Positions 62,704-64,000 of a stretch of 64,000 nucleotides of DNA are shown piece by piece. The stretch is from an uncultured Roseobacter sp. (GTDB taxonomy: Bacteria > Pseudomonadota > Alphaproteobacteria > Rhodobacterales > Rhodobacteraceae): positions 1 to 64,000 of the forward strand of contig NZ_CANLNE010000001.1 in the NCBI RefSeq assembly GCF_947492555.1, read 5' to 3'. The position numbers and the translations under genes are program-made. The number at the start of each line of letters is the position of its first letter. Positions within the stretch are counted from its first letter, which is position 1. Under the pieces are notes generated by a model, which saw only the letters and a program-made list of their open reading frames with translations, was not told the origin of the DNA and did no database searches.

Positions 62704-62802
62704 TTCGCAGCCTCTGCTCTCAGGTCGGGGCTTTGCGCCCTCTGGTGCGAGATTTGCGCAACTCGCCCCTGCAATTCAACCCCTGAGCGAAGGTAAGATG
62801 GC

Positions 62803-62837
62803 AAAAGGCGCCCCTCCTCGCGGAAAGACGCCATTTT
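62803..62837 (-). terminator. Possible terminator after acpP
   Basis: On the minus strand AAAATGGCG (62837-62829) pairs with CGCC-TTTT (62810-62803) with one bulged base and an 18-nt loop, 32 bp after the acpP stop. The T-run is part of the stem. It would allow partial separation of acpP from the GNAT-fabF-mltG part. Confidence 0.45.
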
Positions 62838-62868
62838 CAAAGCAATACCGGGCCGTGCCCGGACGCAA

Positions 62869-63102
62869 TCAGGAAGCTTCGGTAATGAACTTCACCGCAT
62901 CGCCAAAGGTCTGGATGGTTTCGGCCGCATCATCCGGAATCTCGATGCCGAATTCTTCTTCGAAGGCCATCACCAGCTCAACAGTGTCGAGGCTGTCCGC
63001 GCCGAGGTCGTCGATGAACGAAGCGTTTTCAGTCACCTTGTCCTCTTCAACACCCAGGTGCTCCACAACGATTTTCTTAACGCGATCTGCGATGTCGCTC
63101 AT
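62869..63102 (-). CDS. acpP: Acyl carrier protein
   Basis: The protein has 77 residues. The phosphopantetheine attachment Ser is residue 37 in [20 protein letters not shown], and the acidic recognition helix follows. [16 protein letters not shown] at the N-terminus is standard. It carries growing acyl chains for FabF and FabG encoded on either side. GAGGGAC lies just upstream of the ATG. Its 250-bp upstream gap to fabG probably carries a separate strong promoter, although I could not assign hexamers. Confidence 0.97.
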   Translation of the reverse strand: MSDIADRVKKIVVEHLGVEEDKVTENASFIDDLGADSLDTVELVMAFEEEFGIEIPDDAAETIQTFGDAVKFITEAS

Positions 63103-63353
63103 AATAGTCCCTCATTCGTTCGGGCCGGAATGGCCCCTTTCGGTTGTCCGCTGCCCCGGTTCATGAAGGGCGAAGCAAACGTTTGCCCCAAAGGGCGGCT
63201 CTGTCCGGGTCAGCACGCCTGTCGCTGTGCCGGTTCGGATGGGTCCACGTCCAGATAGCTGCACGCGGGGTCAAATTCTGCGCCCCCTTTAGCACAAGCG
63301 ACACAGATGGCAAACGCATTGTGCACGCAGGGGTTGGGAGGCGCAAATCTGAC

Positions 63354-64000
63354 CTACAACATGGCCATGCCGCCATTCACATGCAAGGTGGTTCCTGTCA
63401 CATAGCCCGCCTCGGGGCTGGCCAGATAGAGCACGGCAGCGCCGATTTCAGCCGGTGTTCCCATGCGCCCGGCAGGAATTTGTCCCATGATTCCAGACTT
63501 TTGATCATCGGTCAGCTTGTCGGTCATCGCGGTCTCGATAAATCCCGGCGCCACGGCATTTACGGTGATCCCACGGCTGGCGACCTCATAAGCGAGGCTT
63601 TTCGACATGCCCACCATGCCCGCCTTGGAGGCCGCGTAATTGGCTTGGCCCGGGTTGCCCGTGGCCCCCACAATTGAGGATATATTCACGATCCGGCCCC
63701 AGCGTGCCTTCATCATGCCGCGCATCACGCCCTTGCAGAGCTTGAAGGTCGCGGTCAGGTTCACGTCCAGCACCGATTGCCATTCCTCATCCGACATCCG
63801 CATGAACAGGTTGTCGCGCGTGATGCCCGCGTTGTTCACCAGGATATCGACCGACCCCATGGCCTCGGCGGCCTGTTTCGGCAGGGCCTCCACAGCCGCC
63901 ATATCGCTGAGGTTGCAAGGCAGCACATGGGCGCGGTCGCCCAGTTCTGCGGCCAGCGCCTCCAGCGGCTCCACGCGGGTGCCCGACAGCCCGACCGTCG
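63354..64000 (-). CDS. fabG: 3-oxoacyl-[acyl-carrier-protein] reductase, 5' part beyond the window
   Basis: Partial: the frame is open through the right edge and 215 residues are present. It is a classical short-chain dehydrogenase: ILVNNAGITRDNLFMRM, then NISSIVGATGNPGQANYAAS with the catalytic Ser and Tyr, AGMVGMSKSLAYEVA, and VNAVAPGFIETAMTDKL. The C-terminus ends YVTGTTLHVNGGMAML. It reduces 3-oxoacyl-ACP with NADPH. The missing N-terminus would carry the TGxxxGIG nucleotide motif. Confidence 0.96.
   Translation of the reverse strand, partial: TVGLSGTRVEPLEALAAELGDRAHVLPCNLSDMAAVEALPKQAAEAMGSVDILVNNAGITRDNLFMRMSDEEWQSVLDVNLTATFKLCKGVMRGMMKARWGRIVNISSIVGATGNPGQANYAASKAGMVGMSKSLAYEVASRGITVNAVAPGFIETAMTDKLTDDQKSGIMGQIPAGRMGTPAEIGAAVLYLASPEAGYVTGTTLHVNGGMAML

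Overview
The window is a gene-dense stretch of a moderately GC-rich alphaproteobacterial chromosome. It most likely comes from the Rhodobacteraceae (Roseobacter group). The main evidence is a complete gene transfer agent cluster of the Rhodobacter capsulatus type, a pyruvate dehydrogenase operon whose E1-beta subunit carries its own lipoyl domain, a VPLPA-CTERM exported protein, and the gene orders fabG-acpP-fabF-mltG and pgk-ftsB-pdhABC. I see no rRNA, tRNA, CRISPR array, integrase or insertion sequence.

Layout. Positions 0.2-3 kb hold an XdhC / molybdopterin-binding pair facing a BolA-Grx4 iron-sulfur pair. Positions 3-11.4 kb hold a small lipoprotein, a 600-bp structured intergenic region, zapA with a coiled-coil partner, transketolase, a DUF808 membrane protein, two tandem GAPDH genes around a 47-residue membrane peptide, and coaD. 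Positions 11.4-18.4 kb hold a CBS-domain protein, a LysR regulator divergent from a valine/isobutyrate catabolic group (mmsA, then an in-frame HIBCH-HIBADH fusion), an MmgE/PrpD protein and a small exported protein. Positions 18.5-33.7 kb hold uvrA, two MFS transporters, a VPLPA-CTERM protein, a decayed cyclic-nucleotide-binding gene, lpdA, queA, a giant AsmA-like protein, bcp and a DUF455 protein. Positions 33.9-38.6 kb hold an M23 peptidase / bactofilin pair, an NTF2-like protein, a sulfotransferase-like gene and two overlapping cyclophilins. Positions 38.7-45.1 kb hold pgk, ftsB, pdhA-pdhB-pdhC and cysE. Positions 45.3-59.4 kb hold the 17-gene transfer agent cluster on the minus strand. Positions 59.6-64 kb hold mltG, fabF, a GNAT acetyltransferase, acpP and the 3' part of fabG.

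Connections. Central carbon metabolism is heavily represented (tkt, two gap genes, pgk, pdhABC, lpdA). The sequence directly ties lpdA to pdhABC 15 kb away: both have almost the same 20-bp palindrome about 30-40 bp upstream of their start codons, which suggests one shared regulator. The valine-degradation genes sit opposite a LysR gene with a 9-bp-arm palindrome between them.

The most unusual items are that shared palindrome, a strong promoter followed within 60 bp by an intrinsic terminator (around a possible 11-codon leaderless ORF) directly in front of the transfer agent cluster, the HIBCH-HIBADH fusion that keeps an internal ribosome binding site, the tandem GAPDHs that differ at the cofactor-selecting residue, and a possible structured RNA downstream of zapA. 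All functional names come from reading motifs and gene order; no database search was run.
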